DNA from: Brachypodium distachyon
Taxonomy: Eukaryota > Streptophyta > Magnoliopsida > Poales > Poaceae
Assembly (NCBI RefSeq): GCF_000005505.3
Contig: NC_016132.3
Coordinates: 54,884,914 to 54,948,913, forward strand
Direction: 5' to 3'
DNA: 64,000 nucleotides
In this document: piece after piece, positions 1 to 12,417 of the stretch
How positions within the stretch are numbered: the stretch's first letter is position 1
How the letters are laid out: each line of letters opens with the position of its first letter
Translations under genes and position numbers: made by a program
The notes under the pieces: model-generated
The model's database searches: none
Told to the model about the DNA's origin: nothing
What the model saw: only the letters and a program-made list of their open reading frames with translations

Positions 1-2456
1 CTCGGGGACAACCGGCGCTGCGGCTTCATCCCTGGCCTGCCGAGCTAGGCGCGTCTCCTCCCGCAGTCGGGAGAGCTCCTGCCGCTCCCTCTCGACGGCC
101 TGCCGCACCTCGCTGAGCTGGCCCTTCGCGAGCTCGTGGCGCTCCCTCACCTGGTTGAAGGAGGTGACGAACGCCAGTTGCTGCTCCTTGATGGTGTCAA
201 GGAGCTAGTGCACCTGGTCGTAGATGCTTGGGTCCCAAGTCAGCTCGGCAAGGATGCCGAAATCTGGGCCGGTGGTAGCAGCGGACGACGACGAGGCCCC
301 AACCGCCACTGTTTGGCCGAGAGGGGCGTCGTCCACTTGTGGCGGAGCCTCCTGTTGCTCCCCTGCCGCAGTCTCCTCCACACCCACGCCCACGGGTTGC
401 GGGACTGGTGGAGTTGCCGCGCCCCCGGCAGGAGGTGCCTCCTGCTGGGAGACCGCGGGATCCGCGTCATCGGCCTGCACGGCCCGGGACGCGCCGCCGG
501 GCTCTACCACGGCAGCGACGGTGGGCGCCGCCCCGGTTGCGTCCGGCGCGGTGGAGCTTGGCACGGGAGCCTCTTCTGGCTCCTCTCTCGTCCCCGCGTC
601 TTCGACGTTGGAGCCGAGATCGACCACCGCATCGCCTGCTCCCATCGTGGGCGCAGTCGGGTCTGCGACAAAAAAAAGAATTAGAATCTAAAAATAAACT
701 AAGTTACCGGGTGATGAACGCAAGGAAGCTCTGAACGAGTACCTTGCGGAGCCGCCGAGCTTGCGGGAGGAGCCTCCTCCTCCTCCGTCCCAGCCACTGT
801 TGCCGGGGCGCCCGCCGCGGGCTAGACTTCGCCTGCGAATCAATGAAGCAGCACGGTTGCGGATCAACAGGCAGGAGAAGCGTAAACAACAAAACCAGGG
901 GAGGGGTCAGTACCCGTTGCCGGCTCCTCCACCGGGATTGGATCGGCGGCAGGCGCAGTGGTGGCGCCACTGGCCCCCGCGCCGCCCGGGTCGGCGCTGG
1001 CGCAGGCCCGGGCGCGCGGCTTCTTGCTCGGCGCAGCGGGTGGTGAGTCGTTTCTCCCCCTCTTGCCGGCTCCCGTCGGGGTGCCGTCCTTCGGGGGGTT
1101 GAGCTTGAGCTCGAAGCCCCGGAAGAGTCCCCGCTTGGGCGGGGCCGTGGGCGCCCGTGGGGTTGCCGCGCCCCCGGTTGCCGCGGGAGCAGCCACGGCG
1201 CTAGCGGAATCTGCAAAGGTGGCCGCTGCTGTGGGCGCTCTTGATCTTCGTAGGATCAAGGGTGTGTCCTCCTCCTCCTCCTCCTCCGTCGCGGGGAGGA
1301 CCGCTTGGGTCCCGGCAACTTAATCCGCCTCGTCGCGAGAGGACTCGAGGTCGGGCCAGCTGAGCTCCGACTCTCCCCCACTGTCCTCGGCCACCCGCTT
1401 CCCTCGGGTTGCGGGTGGAGGGGGACGCGGGGCCCGAGCGGGGGAGTCAGACATCAGCCCCCACTCGTCGCAGGGTGGGTAGCCGCTGATAATCTTGTGC
1501 AACCCCGGGATGCCGGCATGGAGGGAGGGAGCCCCCGGCGGCAGCTCTGTGAAGGGGGCGTCTTCGCCGGTGATCCCCTTCACCCACGCCCGGATTGCTT
1601 CCGGGGCCACGCCCCCGTGCTGGAGGCGGGTCGTGTCCTCGGGCCCCGTGTATATCCACGCAGGGCGGGAACGCAGCTGCAGCGGCGCGATGCGCCGGCT
1701 GATGTAGGTGCGCGCCACGTCGAGGTCGGTGAGCCCTGCTAGCCACAGAGCCTTGATTCTCTCGACAACGGGGAGGAGTTCGGCGTCACGGCTGTAGCGG
1801 TTCCGCCAGGTGTCATTGGGCACCGGCAGCTCGGTGGACGTGTAGATGAACTCCTTGGGTTCCTCCACACGAACCCAGCACCAGTCCGCGTGCCACTCCT
1901 TCTCGATCTTCTTCTCCGACCGGACGATGAACTCCAATTTCATCCGGTTGCGGGCGCGGAAGACCACCCCCGACGACATCGCCCCCGCCTGCTCGACGCG
2001 CGGGTAGAAGTAGTGCCGGAATAATGCCACCGACGGCATCACTCCGACGAACCCCTCGCAGAGGAACTGGAAGACAGCGAGGAGTAAGAGGGAGGTGGGG
2101 TGGAGTTGCGCCACCTGAAGCTGATCCGCCTCCATGAGCCCGTGAAGGAACAAGGAGAACGAAGGCACCAGCCTGGCGAGGATGAAGCGCGCGAACACCC
2201 GAAAGTCATTCTCCTGGTGTTCGGTGCCGGCGGGGAAGATGAGAGTCTCCCCGTACTCATTGAACCGCGAGGCGACGGCGTGCCGGACCTTGTCCAGCCC
2301 CTCGCCGTTGTAGCCGGGCCGGAAGAAGGCGTGGGTGGCCCTCAGTGCCCGCCTCTTCTGGTCCTTCTCCGAGGCGGGCTTCTTGGGAGCCGTCTCGCTC
2401 TTACTGGCCGCGGGCTTCTTGGAGCCTTTCCCTTTCTTGGGAGCGGTGGGCGCCAT
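1..2456 (-). pseudogene. Putative gypsy-type transposon (Transposase_28-like) gene, decayed and 3'-truncated by the window edge
   Basis: Seen: an ATG at 2456 opens a frame with a Lys/Ala-rich start (MAPTAPKKGKGSKK), then a globular region including FLHGLMEADQLQVAQLHP and PPCDEWGLMSDSP. This resembles the plant 'putative gypsy type transposon' domain (PF04195) that often precedes a long coiled coil in grass elements. The frame continues through an in-frame TAA (1320-1322) into a Glu- and Ala/Pro-rich tail. My splice model is 914-2456, 743-832, then 662 down to 1. The middle exon has an in-frame TAG (822-824). The last exon has a TAG (205-207) inside what is otherwise an unbroken coiled coil that leaves the window. 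Three stops in otherwise open frames mean a dead copy. The family call is from recognition, not a search. Real function of the domain is unknown. Confidence 0.75.
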
Positions 2457-2562
2457 GGGGAACGCGGGCGGAAGCTAGCAGGATTCAGGGGCACAAGGGA
2501 GCCTGAGGATGGAGAAGAAAGGTTGGGGGGCTAAGTGTTTGCTCCTCAGCGCAGCGGTGGGG

Positions 2563-2569
2563 TTTTATA
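2563..2569 (-). promoter_or_regulatory. TATA box of the gypsy-type transposon gene
   Basis: On the minus strand the sequence reads CTATAAAACCCC about 110 nt before the ATG at 2456. The spacing suits a short 5' leader. Position and sequence are seen; promoter activity is inferred. Confidence 0.5.
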
Positions 2570-3347
2570 GCACCCCGACGCTAAGCAACGGTCGCATCCG
2601 CACCTTACGGGTGTGCTGGGGATAACTACACTTCAAGAGGATAGCGCAGGGCGTGGCCTTAACCACCCGTGTTTAAGGGGGAGGTTAGGGCGGAAATCTC
2701 GCGCCCACTACTCTGCTCGTAACGGCATAATCCTTGAAGCAGCGCATAGACGAGGACCCAAAGCGGCTCGTGACCCACGCGTCGGTTAAGGGCATAGCCC
2801 GACAACCGACCAGGGAGGAGTCCACCCGGGAACAGGCGTTGTCGGCCCACGCCCGGGGGCTACGGTCGTACCAGTGGCACCCGGGGTACCACCGCTGCAT
2901 GACACGTGGGCCAACTCGCTTGCTCCTCGGGAGGATCGCACCCCGGACAGCACCCCGCGAGCTGCTCGGGGAGTCACCAGCACGGCAGGGCTAGCCGGGC
3001 TGCGGGGGTTGCCCTGGAGGGCAGCAAGAGAAATCCCGCCTGGGCGCTTCTCGGGAAGGTTACTTGCCGGGAAGGGCGTTCCCGGGCGCAGGCGCCCGTT
3101 ACAGGAGCGGGAACGAGTGGGCAGGACAACAACGCCACGTGGCCGCTCGGCAGGCTCCCCGTGCGCAGGGTTCGCCAGGACAAGGAGTGAAGCACACTCA
3201 AGCATTAAATGCACCGACAGAAAGGGGATTCCCAGAGCGATCCCCGTCGCCCACTGCCGGACCTAAAAGGGGGTGCTCGCGCATCCCCGGTGTCTGAGCC
3301 CCGTGCTACGACATCTCATCTGTCAGCAGAGGCCGCGGCATTAGTTT
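2570..3347 (-). mobile_element. Upstream part of the same inserted transposon, no gene seen
   Basis: This GC-rich stretch lies upstream of the minus-strand transposon gene and has no convincing coding frame. Homology between cluster copies A and B begins at about 3348 (CTGATCATGAG in A against CTGATGATATT in B), so I place the right edge of the inserted element there. The left end lies outside the window, so target duplication and LTR structure cannot be checked. Confidence 0.4.
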
Positions 3348-4333
3348 ACCTGATCATGAGATCTGAAATCCAAAACTGTTTGGCTGTCAGAAGCCAAATG
3401 TTTTGGAAGATATCTTCTCAAAATTTAATCCTTTAAAGTTATTACTGATGAAAGAGATTTCATTTGATGGGTTGGCAGAAATGCCCAAGCAGCAATGGAA
3501 TCGTCAATTCTCTTTTTTCTGCTTGCACCAGACTGATGCAAATGGTGATCCTATTGAGTTTGAGTACTCCGATGGTACTCGAGTACCCATGTACCCATCA
3601 CATGTACATGACATCATAGGCTTAAAATCTGAGGGCGAACATATTTCTGTGATCGATGAGGATATTCCTGCAGAAAGAGTCAAAGAAGTTTGCAGGTCTC
3701 TAGGAGTGCAGGAGTTAACACTATCCAGTGTTTGGAGGGTGGTTGAAAAGTTTCTTGATGAACAAAGCACAAAGCAGGAACAAGAAGCTTTTCAAATAGG
3801 AATTGTCATAATGGCATTCGCATTTATGCTTGACTGCAGAGATCATGAGCCAAAGATGCCAAGATATCTATTTCCTTACCTGGTCAGTGTTGAGAAGTTG
3901 AAACAAGTGAACTACGGAAGGTGTGTACTTGATATTATAGCTATTGCTGCTCGGAAGGTTCAGGAACTGAAGAGAAGTCGTTATTTGACATGCACGGTAG
4001 GTGGTTGCTCCATTGTATCTCAGGTTAGTTTGAATTATAAATATTTCTTAATGCAGCATCATAGTGTTGAGATGATAAAATGTTTATATTACATCATGTT
4101 GTGTGCAGATTTTTTATTTGGATACCCTATATTTGGAGAGAGGAAAGCTATGGAAAATGTTTTCCCCAGGATCAAGGCCTACCATAAGGCAAAATTAGAT
4201 TTGCTCATCAGTATGGACAAGAATACTCATAGTGTATACTTGAGCCAGTGGTACGGTTATTGCAAGGTAAATGTCGTTAGATGTTAGTACGTACTAAACA
4301 AAAAAAAAATCTCTCATATTTCTATTACGTCTT

Positions 4334-7300
4334 TGAAGCGATCCTCCCCCTTACTAGGGTTCGATCTTTGTGCTTACTGTGCTAGTCCCTGGATCGACTC
4401 GCTAGCACACACAGTTTCAAGATGTAATATCAAGATACAAAGGTCAAAAGTATATTACATCGCATTGATCCAGAATTTAAGAGTAACTTACATATTGCAT
4501 AACCTCATGGGTTATCTCAAAAGAAAATAAAATCTTGCAGCGGAAGGCAGAAGATACAGGAGTCCCATAACAACTCCACAGTCGAAACATGTTGGAATGT
4601 AAACTCGCAACCCTAACAATTCGTACCTCACTCTTCACCTGGTTCACCTGCAACATTTAAACGTTGCAGCCACTAGAGGGTCAATACATTTAATGTATTG
4701 GCAAGTTCACCAAAGGGTTATAACAGAACCTATCAAGTACATGCAATATTTGGCAAGGTGGGGGTTTGGCTATTTGCATAAAAGCGTCAATGTTTAATCC
4801 TATCATTTTTAACCAAAATAGTTTTGAATTCTATTGGACACGGGGTAGAAACACCCATGCTTCTATTAACCTAGGCACATTGAGTAGAAACATCAATGTT
4901 CCTACCTAGTTCAAACCATTCATTGTATTAGGAAATTGGAATGAGTGAGACCTTCTTTACAGCCCCAATATCTAGTTGCTCATAATTGTCCGTAACCGGA
5001 GACACGGCTAAGTATTTAGTTTGACATTCTCGAGAGGTGGTACACTTTACCCACAAGAAATCGACGTGTTAATCCCTTGCTGTCCTCAGGGTAGAGTAGC
5101 AACGGCATCGATTACAGGAATTTTCAGAACATATTCTCCCAAACCACCCGAGGGACGCGTTCCAACCTACACTGCTATATACCGATGTCACCTCGGATCC
5201 AGGTTCATATTTCTTACATCCATCCTGGCAGAGCCCATAATACCATGTGGTTGTACTGGAAGCTACTAAACAGGAAACTAGTCCAGTCTCTGGTTATCCC
5301 GGGTGGCATCCCACATTGTGACGCAGGTGCTCCCCGAATCGCACGGGGAGACGACCATGGATGCTCCCGAATCACACGGAGAGACGACTCAGCGGGCCCC
5401 ATAGAAATGGACCTAACGTCACGACATCCAAAAACTCAAAGCAGCCCACCCAGCACGGTTCATTGAATTACTTGTTTTGCCATACACTAGGAAAAATCAT
5501 ATTGTAATTCAATAGTATCACATTGTAATAATACCACCCTCGTATATTATCATAGCATAGCATTTTTACTACTAAGATGGCGATTGGTGGTGTGGACATG
5601 GCAAAGGGTATCCTATACTATTAGCATAGCATAGATACAATAATAATCCTAACAATGCAACTAATAAAAACTAGTACATAATAAAATAATGGGATGATGG
5701 TCAAAGTGAACTTGCCTGATTAGTGTTTTTGTATTCTTCTTCATTTCGATACTCACAGTTACCGCACTCCGTATAATCTATCGCGAAGAACGAAAAGCAA
5801 TAATAAATGACTATTCGAGAACTCCAAGTCATAACTCCAAATAAAGAACCAAAACAATATACGAAGTTTAAATTAAATAGTACCTAACTACTGTTAGGCT
5901 ATCCTAGGCATAGATCTAAGAGGTAGGAACAAGGTTGGGACAAAAGCGGAGTTGGAACGGAATTGATTTGGTAACCTACGGGCTGTTAATAGATACAATT
6001 TTCTAGGGGTCATGGGCTATGGTAGATGAACTTAAAAAGGTGCACAAAGTGGTCTAGAATCAAGAATTGGGTGTACTCTTGTCACAACAGAAAGAATGAA
6101 CTGGTTTGAAAATATGGATCAACATATATGGGCTTTGGAACATTGCTAATCAATAAGACAATGTTAACAGATACAAAGTTTGGTTGGGCATCGACTAGTG
6201 TGGCTAAGTCTGGAATTTAAGTCTATAGGAACTGTTATAACTTAGTTACTTTGGCTGTTTGGCAAATGGTGCTAAATGGCAGAACATGGGATGAAAAGTA
6301 TGCTACTGTACATTATTAAGATTGTAATTGCTAACCCAACAAGTCTCATCCCAAAAGGATCTACAGAGAATTAGCTACTGGCTTGCAAAGCTGGCTACTC
6401 TGATTCTGACAGATTAAAGATACTAACTTCTACTAAAAATGTACTGGTACTAATGGCTTCAAAAGACATAGGGCCAATGGGATGAATTAAACTAGATCTA
6501 AAAATATTTCAAAATCCACTGGTTTAACCTAAATAGGAGTTGTGAGTCAAAAAATACAGGCTTACAAAACAGGCTAATCTATAACAAGGTTTCTGTAACT
6601 AAAGGGTTAGAATTGGCAGTGTGGGAAACTGCGGAAGGTACTATTTTGCAATGACGATGCACTAGTGTGGATGAACTTGCAAAGGTGTTAAAATAGGTCT
6701 AGCATGTATATTTAGATTTGATCTTGACATGACAGAAAGAGTCATCTAATTTGAAGCAATGGCTCAAAAGATATAGGCTTTGGAAGATAGCTAACTGATG
6801 TGACAGTGTTAACAGATACGACTTTTGATTGAAGATGCACCTCTGTAGATGAATCCTAAGTTGTGAAAGGTGTACACTAATGTGTAAAACAATTTCCAAC
6901 GAAGATGCCGTACTGAAGATCATGGAGACGGGGTATAAAATCTGGTCTGGTCTAGATAGGTGGATGTGCTCTAACTACAACAGAAAGATTCGGCCAAAAA
7001 TGATACACTGATCAAAAGATATGGGCTTCTAAACATGACTAATCAAAACTGTTGCGGCTGAAAGGTTGCTCACCGGAAAAGACACGGAGTTCGCCGGAGT
7101 TGAAGGAGGACGGCGACGATGTCGACCTAGGGTTCGATGGGGCCGTCAAAGACGTCGAGGCGGACACCATGACGTGGCTTGCGCGGTCGTAGCATCTCCG
7201 GATGGCGACGGGCAGAGCTCCGGACGCGGCTTTGGCATGGGTTCGGGGACAACGCGGCCAACGGCATCAAGAGGTCACGAAACCTTGTCACAAAGGTAGG

Positions 7301-8836
7301 TAAGGGTCACATGAGTCTACCGGTGAAAGGAATCGAAGAACGGAGGTTCGGGGTGATCTCACCGGCAACAATGGTGGCGGTGACCGGCGGAGGAAGACGT
7401 CGACGTAGCCGGCTGTTCAGACGTTTTGAGGACAAACTTTCTACATGGGAGTGGGAGAGGAGAGGCAAAGGCTCAAAGTGACGCGCGTGGAATCCTTTTA
7501 TAGGGGCCGAGGAGGGAGATCGGGAGCGGGATGTCGACGGCCGGCATTCGGGGCACCTCTTTTGGAAACTGCGATTATGAGAGGAAACTTCAAATTGATT
7601 TCCTGAATGGGTTCCCGAGATGGTGAGGATTGATGGGGTGGTTTCCTTTCGGAGAAAGACGCGCGGGAAGGAAAGAAATCGAAAAAAGAAAATACGGAAA
7701 GAATGGATTCCTCACGTGCAGAGGAGGAACACACCACGAGCCAGTGCTGGCTGGCTGGGGCGCTCAGTGGAGATGGGCCGGCCTAGTTGGGTCGGTCCGT
7801 TCTCTTTTTTTTCCTTTTTTTTCATTTCTGTTTTTATTAATAACTTTTCATTCCTAACTCCAAATAAATTCCAGTAAATTTGTAAATTCAAATCCTTCAA
7901 AGTGGGAACTTTTAGGACTTGAATCCTTTCAAAATAAAATAAGTAAAAATACTTTTGCTTATATAAATGTCATTGGGGCTTTATAAGTAATACATAAAAT
8001 AGGTTTTGAAATCTATTATGGAACCTTTCTTTCATAAATTAGTTTAAACTCCAATAAAATATTGGGTTGGCATATTTTGCACTAAAACCCTTTCTTAGAT
8101 AAATACCCCATTGGGTTGAACTCCAAATAAAATCTCATAATAATTATACGGTTCAATAAAATTCTCAAAGGGCTTTATAACACCAAATCACAAACTATAT
8201 ATGTTTGGGAAGTCACGTTATCCCACTCTCAACAATGGAATAAATGTTGGAATAACATTTGCACATGAGAATGTCACGTTATCCCCTTCTCGAATATTTG
8301 ATAACTTCTTTTCGAAAACAAAGTGAACACGACAAAGCAAATATCGAGAGAAACATAGGTGATTCATTATATATGTTTTCCAACCATATACTTGGGAAAG
8401 TCATATTATTCCTTTCTTTAACATTTCAATAAATGTTGGAGAACAATTCTAATCGATTTAAGTATTCCAACGATGCTCTCAAATGGTCATGGCATCCAAA
8501 TTGGAAACTTAGTGTGCTAGTAAATCCTTCAAAAAGAACGTAGGATTTATTTAGATGCAAAGAATAATTCGGTGGAAATCATAAGATGCATATGGGTCCA
8601 AAATAGAATAACTATGAACTTACATAAATGTTCCCAACCATGTTGTATAATTTGGATAGTCATATTTATCCACTCTTTTGTTGAATATTCAAACATGGTG
8701 TGAAAAAATTTAAATAAGTCCTAAAAATTTCAAATCCTTCAGAAATTCACAACCAAAATATTTACGAAGCCAATATTTTCATTAAAATAATTATTTTATT
8801 TAACATTCCAGAATTAGAAAATTCTGGGATGTTACA
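4334..8836 (-). mobile_element. Solo LTR of a gypsy-like element, 4.5 kb, TSD GTCTT
   Basis: Seen: the element begins TGAAGCGATC and ends GGGATGTTACA, flanked by perfect GTCTT copies at 4329-4333 and 8837-8841. Read on the minus strand it starts TGTAACATCCCA and ends in CA, the usual LTR form, with TATAAAAGG at 7496-7502 on that strand. There is no gag/pol frame and no second LTR, so I call a solo LTR. A 4.5-kb LTR would suit large-LTR non-autonomous elements known from barley (LARD/Sukkula type), but that name is inference. The site is only 5 bp before the AG acceptor of copy A exon 3, in the pyrimidine tract of the intron. The same family recurs at 21166-25568. Confidence 0.85.
7496..7502 (-). 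promoter_or_regulatory. LTR-internal TATA box
   Basis: The minus strand reads CTATAAAAGG about 1.3 kb into the LTR counted from its TGTAACATCCC end, next to a GC-rich block. The sister LTR has TATATAA at 25012-25018 in the same relative place. That conservation supports a U3/R boundary and the minus orientation of both elements. Confidence 0.5.
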
Positions 8837-11800
8837 GTCTTGTAGAGGAATGATCAGGGTCAAAAAGTTCTAAGAAAAGGAAGTACCGAAGCGATAGGCA
8901 ATCTAGGAAACAGAAGCGTTTCGATACTGTGATGAAAGTTGTTGAAGATCATCATGCTGCAGATGGTTATCTTATTGAAGACCTGAGGAAAGATATACAG
9001 AAAAGGAAGAATCTACTTCTACAGAAAATAGCACACCACTTGGAGAACGAGAGTTCATCTAATGAATCAGATGAGGATACGTCGCATCATGTACATGGGA
9101 TAGAAGGTACGTACATTTGTTGGTACGTATAGATGAGTACTCGTGTTGCTAACCATTGTAACCAATTTTTTCTCAGCTCATCACAGAGAGCGTTCGTTTC
9201 ACGATTATGCAACATCGGGTGATTTGGTTGGCAGAATTTTCCTTTCCATGTTGACTCATTTGAGTAGTGTAAGAAGTTACATGAAATTATGTTCTTATAG
9301 GTAACCCTCCATTTACGAGACCTAATCGGCTACCACGAACCAGTGGTGTATGGCAAAGGGAGAAAGTTATTAGAAAGAAGAACTCTGAAGGTACTTTCAT
9401 ACATTTTGTACCTTAGTTTCTTCTAGATGTTCTTAATGTACGGAACCTGTTAGACAGTACTGACCGTACATGACTATTCAGTTCGAGCATCCGCAAATGA
9501 TGAAAACTTTCGAGAGGACAGTAACATGAGTCAAGTCGGAGACAAGAGAGGTGGAGAAGGTAACTGCTTTTGTGTATGAAAATATGTTTACTGAAGGGAC
9601 TAATTTATGTTGTGCTCCCATTTTAGGGGAATTAAACTCAGGAAGCGAATCGTCGAAAAGGTACGGTACTTTTGTTGGGGTCTCTTTTTAGTTCAATGAT
9701 ACAGGCATATAATTTTGAATTGTACATAACACCAAAAATTGAAAATATGTGTTCTCAGGGTAATAGTTTTTTTTGTAGATGCAAGAGTATTGGGGCTGAG
9801 GTTGACGCACCTACGAATAATAGAAACAGTCGTGCGGAAGGTTAGTTGTAATAGGTACTTCGAGGTACCTTATGGTACATTGAATGACTATGTTTGTAAA
9901 TAAAATTTCAGCCGCAGAAGGGCATGAACCTATAACAGAAGGTCGAAAAGTAGACAACGGTAAGATTGGAACGCCAAGTACATAGTTAAAATATGCTGTT
10001 TTAATTTTTCAGTAGTATAGATTATGGTTGGGTTTGGAAGACTCATGCGTTACATTTCCAGGAAATCCATGTGTTCCCAGGTCTAGGAGATTGGGTAAAA
10101 AAATTGCATTCAGGTAGTTCGCTTTCCGTCTCGTGTAATTTGTCTATCAGTTATATAGATGTGAAGACAAACAATTTGGATTCAGGGGTCCACATCGACA
10201 GCAGTTTAGTGAAGACAATCAAAAAGAAGAAGATGTTCAGCATGATGTGGTTGGATCAGCTTCAAACACTAATTTACCTTCTGAATCAAGTAAGTGTTAA
10301 GCATAAAAAATCGTTAGTACTTTGTTTGACTGAGAGTACATTATTTCTCTGACATAGTATGCTTGTTTTACTTGTTCGAAGATAACGTTGACTGCAGCCA
10401 GAAGCCCAACTGTGAGGCAGGTAATTTTGCATGTACATTTGATGAAGATGTGATTATTAATAGTGTACCTGAGGATATTCAGGTCGGAGAACATACCGAG
10501 CGTGAAGGAGATAATCTTCCAAGTACAGAAGGTTATTATATTAGGATGATGAATAGAAATATATGGAATCCATAACATATGACCCTTTCATAATTGATCT
10601 TTGCAGAAGAACCTCAGGAACTATGCACAAAACAACCTGTCCATGTGGTATCACCCGTTGTTGATCCAATACAATCATCGTCTCAGGGTATGGCAACAGC
10701 ATTAATATACTATGTTTGGCTCACAATTTATTATTGATAATGACTTATGATGGTTGTTTATTTTAACAGTACATGGCAAGGAGAAGATAACTGATGTTGT
10801 TAATGAAGGTACAACAGGTTCGGAAAGTACAAATTCTGGCAATGTGAATGACTTGGTCAACAATTTCCTGCTCACTCCTCCAGGGGAGCATGTATTAGCA
10901 GGTACTTTAGTTTATTGTTATCATTAGTGGTTCTTAATGGCAATTGTAAAAATTTGTGTAACAAAAACAACAATATGGTCATATAGATCACAATGAAGGT
11001 TGTTATGGAGATTTTTACGATCTGCAAGGTCCTGCCGCTCCTGTATTTGATCAGACACCACAATGTACGTTGTGGAATCATTCCATTAATTTTTGAACCC
11101 ACATATTTGCATACTGACTCAGTACATTCTTCAGGCCCAATGAAGGATGCCGTGGATTTTGTTGACAATCTTATTGAGGAGCAGAATGTGGAGGTTTATC
11201 GATCAGGTATTTATAGAATTACTAATTGTTTTTTGTCGCGGAGATTCTTAATTTCTATGGCCCATTTTACAGACAGACCAAAGGTGTACGAAAGGAAGAC
11301 TATGACAAAGAGGAAGTACGGCAAGATTGATGGAGAAGAAGCAAGTGATAAAATTGTGAATGAAGGTGCTAGTACTTTCTAGCGGGTTATGAAGAAGGCA
11401 TGTTAGAAAATCTGGTACATGCTTAATGCATGGAAGGATGTATGCAACTGGAATCGTACTTTGTAATTGTTGTAATATTTAGATGGTACATGTTGGACAC
11501 TTCGTTATAATGAGGAGAAAGTACCTTTAGTAAGTAGTTCATATTTCGTGGGATTCAGTACCACTTAGTCAACATGGATCCTCCTTATGTACTTCCTTAT
11601 GTACTGTATTTTGGAATTATCCAGAGATGTTGTTGCCTTTGTCAATATTTTGGAAGTGATGTGGTTTTCATATTTCGTATGTTATTACTTCCTTATGTAC
11701 TGTTTGCTCCTCTATATAGTTGACGCTGTTTTAGTGCAAACTTGCACTAAAACAGGGACAAGTGTTTAGGAACGGAGAAAGTACTATAGTTTGTTACTAA

Positions 11801-11894
11801 TGTCTATTTTTATTGTCGAAATGCGGGGTTAACATTATATTTCGTACAGTGCTATATTAACCTAACGTCTCTTCCTTAAAATAGTGTTCTAATT

Positions 11895-12165
11895 ATGTTG
11901 TATCCATGTTAGTACTAATGTACTATTGTTAGTTAATGAGGTACATGCTTTTAACATAATAAACTGCGTACTATTCAAAGTATTGTGTATCCATCTTAGT
12001 AGTAATGTACTATTGTTAGTACGTAATCTGTCTTCTATAAAAAGGGGTTCTAAGTTTTTTGTATCCATCTTAGTAGTAATGTACTATGGTTAATTCATGA
12101 GGTACATCGTTCTAACATTATAAATTGCATTTAAAGTATTTAATGTCCATCTTAGTACATAGGTT
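11895..12165. repeat. Imperfect tandem repeat, about four units of 75-87 bp
   Basis: Units start near 11899, 11986, 12060 and 12144. Each opens with TGTATCCATSTTAGTA or a close variant and most continue AATGTACTATKGTTA. Copies have drifted and the last is partial. Confidence 0.6.
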
Positions 12166-12270
12166 TACTTCATGATATACATAGGTTTGGGTTTAACGTA
12201 ATATATACGACAGTACTATGTTAATTGATGTCAATTTGTATAGATTCTTGTAGTCCCTCCGTACGTGTTA

Positions 12271-12417
12271 CTCCCTCCGTAACAGAATACATGTGTGTAA
12301 TCTGTTTTTTTTTTTGCCAATTTTGATAGCAAGCAGTCCGTCCGTAACGAAGAAAAGTGACGTTCATTTGTGTACATCTTGTACAAATTGACGTCACTTA
12401 TTTTTTTACGGAGGGAG
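12271..12417. mobile_element. Stowaway MITE, 147 bp
   Basis: Starts CTCCCTCCGTAAC and ends TTACGGAGGGAG, with TA on both sides. A stray half-end (GTCCCTCCGTACG) lies just upstream at about 12253. Confidence 0.85.

Larger units (their letters stand above)
3348..11382 (+). pseudogene. Cluster copy A: plant mobile-domain protein gene, split by a 4.5-kb solo LTR
   Basis: Exon 1 (about 3348-4023) encodes the mobile-domain-like region found in grass Ulp1-associated transposon genes: FSKFNPLKLLLMKEISFDG, then VPMYPSHVHDIIG, then QEAFQIGIVIMAFAFMLDC. Exon 2 (4109-4266) holds the FYLD and FPRIKAY motifs. Exon 3 ends at 9106, followed by a ladder of tiny exons: 9177-9218, 9301-9390, 9482-9559, 9627-9660, 9779-9840, 9912-9959, 10062-10113, 10186-10289 and more, ending with TAG at 11380-11382. 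All of these join in frame with copy B's equivalents. Defects: TGA at 3364-3366 where B has Trp; a shift in exon 2 near 4140; a small deletion and shift at the start of exon 3; a 5' end cut by the neighbouring transposon. No Ulp1 domain follows. Biochemical role unknown. Confidence 0.7.

Noticed and set aside
7066..7481. Open frames in the GC-rich block of the large LTR (and the equivalents at 24693-25232)
   Set aside because: They lie in the promoter-proximal block of a solo LTR, differ between the two sister LTRs, and resemble no protein I know.
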